This document shows positions 6,483 to 7,720 of a stretch of DNA of 7,720 nucleotides, piece by piece. Origin of the DNA: an uncultured Eubacteriales bacterium (GTDB lineage Bacteria > Bacillota_A > Clostridia > Lachnospirales > Cellulosilyticaceae); contig USPX01000090.1 of assembly GCA_900556665.1 (NCBI GenBank), positions 1 to 7,720 on the forward strand, given 5' to 3'. Under the pieces are notes generated by a model that saw only the letters and a program-made list of their open reading frames with translations, was not told the origin of the DNA and made no database searches. Both the position numbers and the translations under genes were made by a program. Each line of letters starts with the position of its first letter. The first letter of the stretch is position 1.

Positions 6483-7720
6483 ATGATTAGCTTTAAAGCA
6501 AATGTTAAAAGTAAATCAGAATCTGGTGTTATGGATAATCGTTCAACAATGAGTTACGACTATGCACCTATACAAAATGATATTTATGATAGCTATTCAA
6601 ACCAGCCTAACGTATCTCACATGGAAGTTCTAAACTTTGTAGACCTTGCTATTACAAAGACCGCAGCAGTATCTTTTGTAGTACCAGGTGGCACAGTAAA
6701 TTATACGTTAAATGTTCAAAATATTGGTATGACTACAGCAACAAAGGTTGTTGTAACAGACAATATTCCAGCAACAATTAGTAATGCAAAATATAGTTTA
6801 AACAATGGTACAACATGGAATACATGGATGGGTAGTTTAAATATTGGTACATTACCAGCTGGTATGACGAAAAACATTTTATTAAGAGGTAGTGTAGCAA
6901 CTAATATAGCAGGTACACTTATAAATACTGCATCAGTAAGAAGTGCAGAACCTGATATGAACCCTAATAATAATATGTCTACAGCAAACGTTTCTGTAGG
7001 TAAATTAGGGTTAGCTAAAACATCAAGTGTAACGACTACTAAAGTAGGAGATACTTATACTTATACATTAAGTATTACAAATCCTAACAGTGCTGCAGCA
7101 ACAAATATTGTTGTAACAGATGCACTTCCTTCAAATTTAACTTATGTAGGTAATTTAAGACAAGATGGCGCAGCTATACCTGGGAATATTACAAAAGGTG
7201 TTACGGTTGCTACAATTCCAGCTGGCAAAACAGTTACATTAACTTTTGATGTACAAGTGGCAAGCGAACCTACTAATGGTCAAATCGCAAATAATTTCAC
7301 AACTGTATATGCTAGTGAAACACAAACAAGTCCTACAAATATCATTGCTGTAGAATTAGATCATCCAGCAATTAGCATTGCAAAAGTAGCAAGTTTAAAT
7401 CCAGTTAGGGTAGGCGTACCATATAACTATACAATTACAGTAACAAATAGAGGTAATGCTATATTAAATAATGTAAGAGTAACAGATGTTTTTTTAGGTA
7501 ATGTATGTATATTACGTACATGGGTTAATGGTAAAAGAGTAAAATGTAACTTCCAAGATGGTGTTAACATTGGCACATTAGCTATCGGTGCAAGTGCAGT
7601 AATTGTTGCTGAAGTAGTTCTTAAAGATATGTTCCCTCCATATGCTAATCTTCCTGAGCCAATATGTGGCTGTAATGAATGCGAACCAGTTAGTATGGAA
7701 GGCATGCCAGAACCAATCAT
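6483..7720 (+). CDS. DUF11-repeat surface/structural protein, no signal peptide, 3' partial
   Basis: The frame is open from ATG 6483 to the window edge: 412 codons visible and no stop. After a polar, Ser/Tyr/Asn-rich N-terminus (1-52), three Ig-like DUF11 (TIGR01451-type) repeats follow. Each opens with a strand like LAITKTA or ISIAKVA and contains a Y-x-(L/I)-x-V/I-x-N then V-x-V-T-D signature. Repeat 1 is about 53-172 (YTLNVQN, VVVTDNIP), repeat 2 about 174-292 (YTLSITN, IVVTDALP) and repeat 3 about 295-381 (YTITVTN, VRVTDVF). Cysteines occur only from residue 342 onward: Cys342, Cys355 and a C-x-C-x2-C cluster at 395, 397 and 400 in a Pro/Glu-rich stretch. Start and ribosome-binding site are unambiguous, and residues 1-50 contain no hydrophobic signal segment. 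DUF11 proteins are usually cell-surface adhesin-like stalks. With no export signal and a sigma-K-like promoter, a spore coat, exosporium or appendage role is my inference. Confidence 0.88.
   Translation, partial: MISFKANVKSKSESGVMDNRSTMSYDYAPIQNDIYDSYSNQPNVSHMEVLNFVDLAITKTAAVSFVVPGGTVNYTLNVQNIGMTTATKVVVTDNIPATISNAKYSLNNGTTWNTWMGSLNIGTLPAGMTKNILLRGSVATNIAGTLINTASVRSAEPDMNPNNNMSTANVSVGKLGLAKTSSVTTTKVGDTYTYTLSITNPNSAAATNIVVTDALPSNLTYVGNLRQDGAAIPGNITKGVTVATIPAGKTVTLTFDVQVASEPTNGQIANNFTTVYASETQTSPTNIIAVELDHPAISIAKVASLNPVRVGVPYNYTITVTNRGNAILNNVRVTDVFLGNVCILRTWVNGKRVKCNFQDGVNIGTLAIGASAVIVAEVVLKDMFPPYANLPEPICGCNECEPVSMEGMPEPI

Noticed and set aside
7427..7720. Minus-strand open frame at the right edge
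   Set aside because: Antisense to DUF11 repeat 3, which is clearly the coding strand; its Thr-rich composition is a by-product.
1..7720. CRISPR arrays, tRNA, rRNA, insertion sequences, attachment sites or riboswitches
   Set aside because: No regular direct repeats, cloverleaf-like sequence, transposase fragments or terminal inverted repeats were seen, and no intergenic gap exceeds 300 bases.

Overview
The window is AT-rich and has strong AAGGAGG-type ribosome-binding sites, a TTG start, compact rho-independent terminators and Clostridia-style chemoreceptor sequence. It looks like the chromosome of a low-GC, motile, probably spore-forming Bacillota of class Clostridia. The Lachnospiraceae/Cellulosilyticum neighbourhood is only a guess. 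No rRNA, tRNA, insertion sequence or CRISPR array was seen.

Layout, left to right. (1) Positions 3-1118, plus strand: the 3' part of a stand-alone PLP-dependent aminotransferase of the LysN/ARO8 type; its first codons lie outside the window. Just behind it is a possible gene scar: a ribosome-binding site, an ATG and an immediate TAG. (2) A shared terminator hairpin at 1188-1220 separates it from a convergent Nudix hydrolase (1201-1704, minus), which has a near-consensus sigma-A promoter. (3) Positions 1929-3008 and 3021-4748, plus strand: an extracellular-type sugar-binding protein followed 12 bases later by a full-length methyl-accepting chemotaxis protein. The binding protein has lost its start codon and signal peptide, although its mature domain is open to the end. 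(4) A second shared terminator (4760-4808), then a minus-strand pair: a NodB-type polysaccharide deacetylase without signal peptide (5669-6289), followed by a short-chain dehydrogenase with a TTG start (4827-5618). (5) A divergent intergenic region (6290-6482). (6) Positions 6483-7720 and beyond, plus strand: a large DUF11-repeat protein, cut by the window edge. It has no signal peptide, a Cys-x-Cys-x2-Cys cluster, and a sequence upstream that matches the sigma-K consensus.

How the genes relate. The binding protein and chemoreceptor read as a ligand-sensing pair for chemotaxis, but the binding protein as it stands should not be exported. The deacetylase and dehydrogenase are probably co-transcribed; no common pathway is evident. 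The DUF11 protein, with no export signal and a mother-cell-type promoter, is best explained as a spore-surface structural protein, which is an inference. It is the most interesting item in the window.
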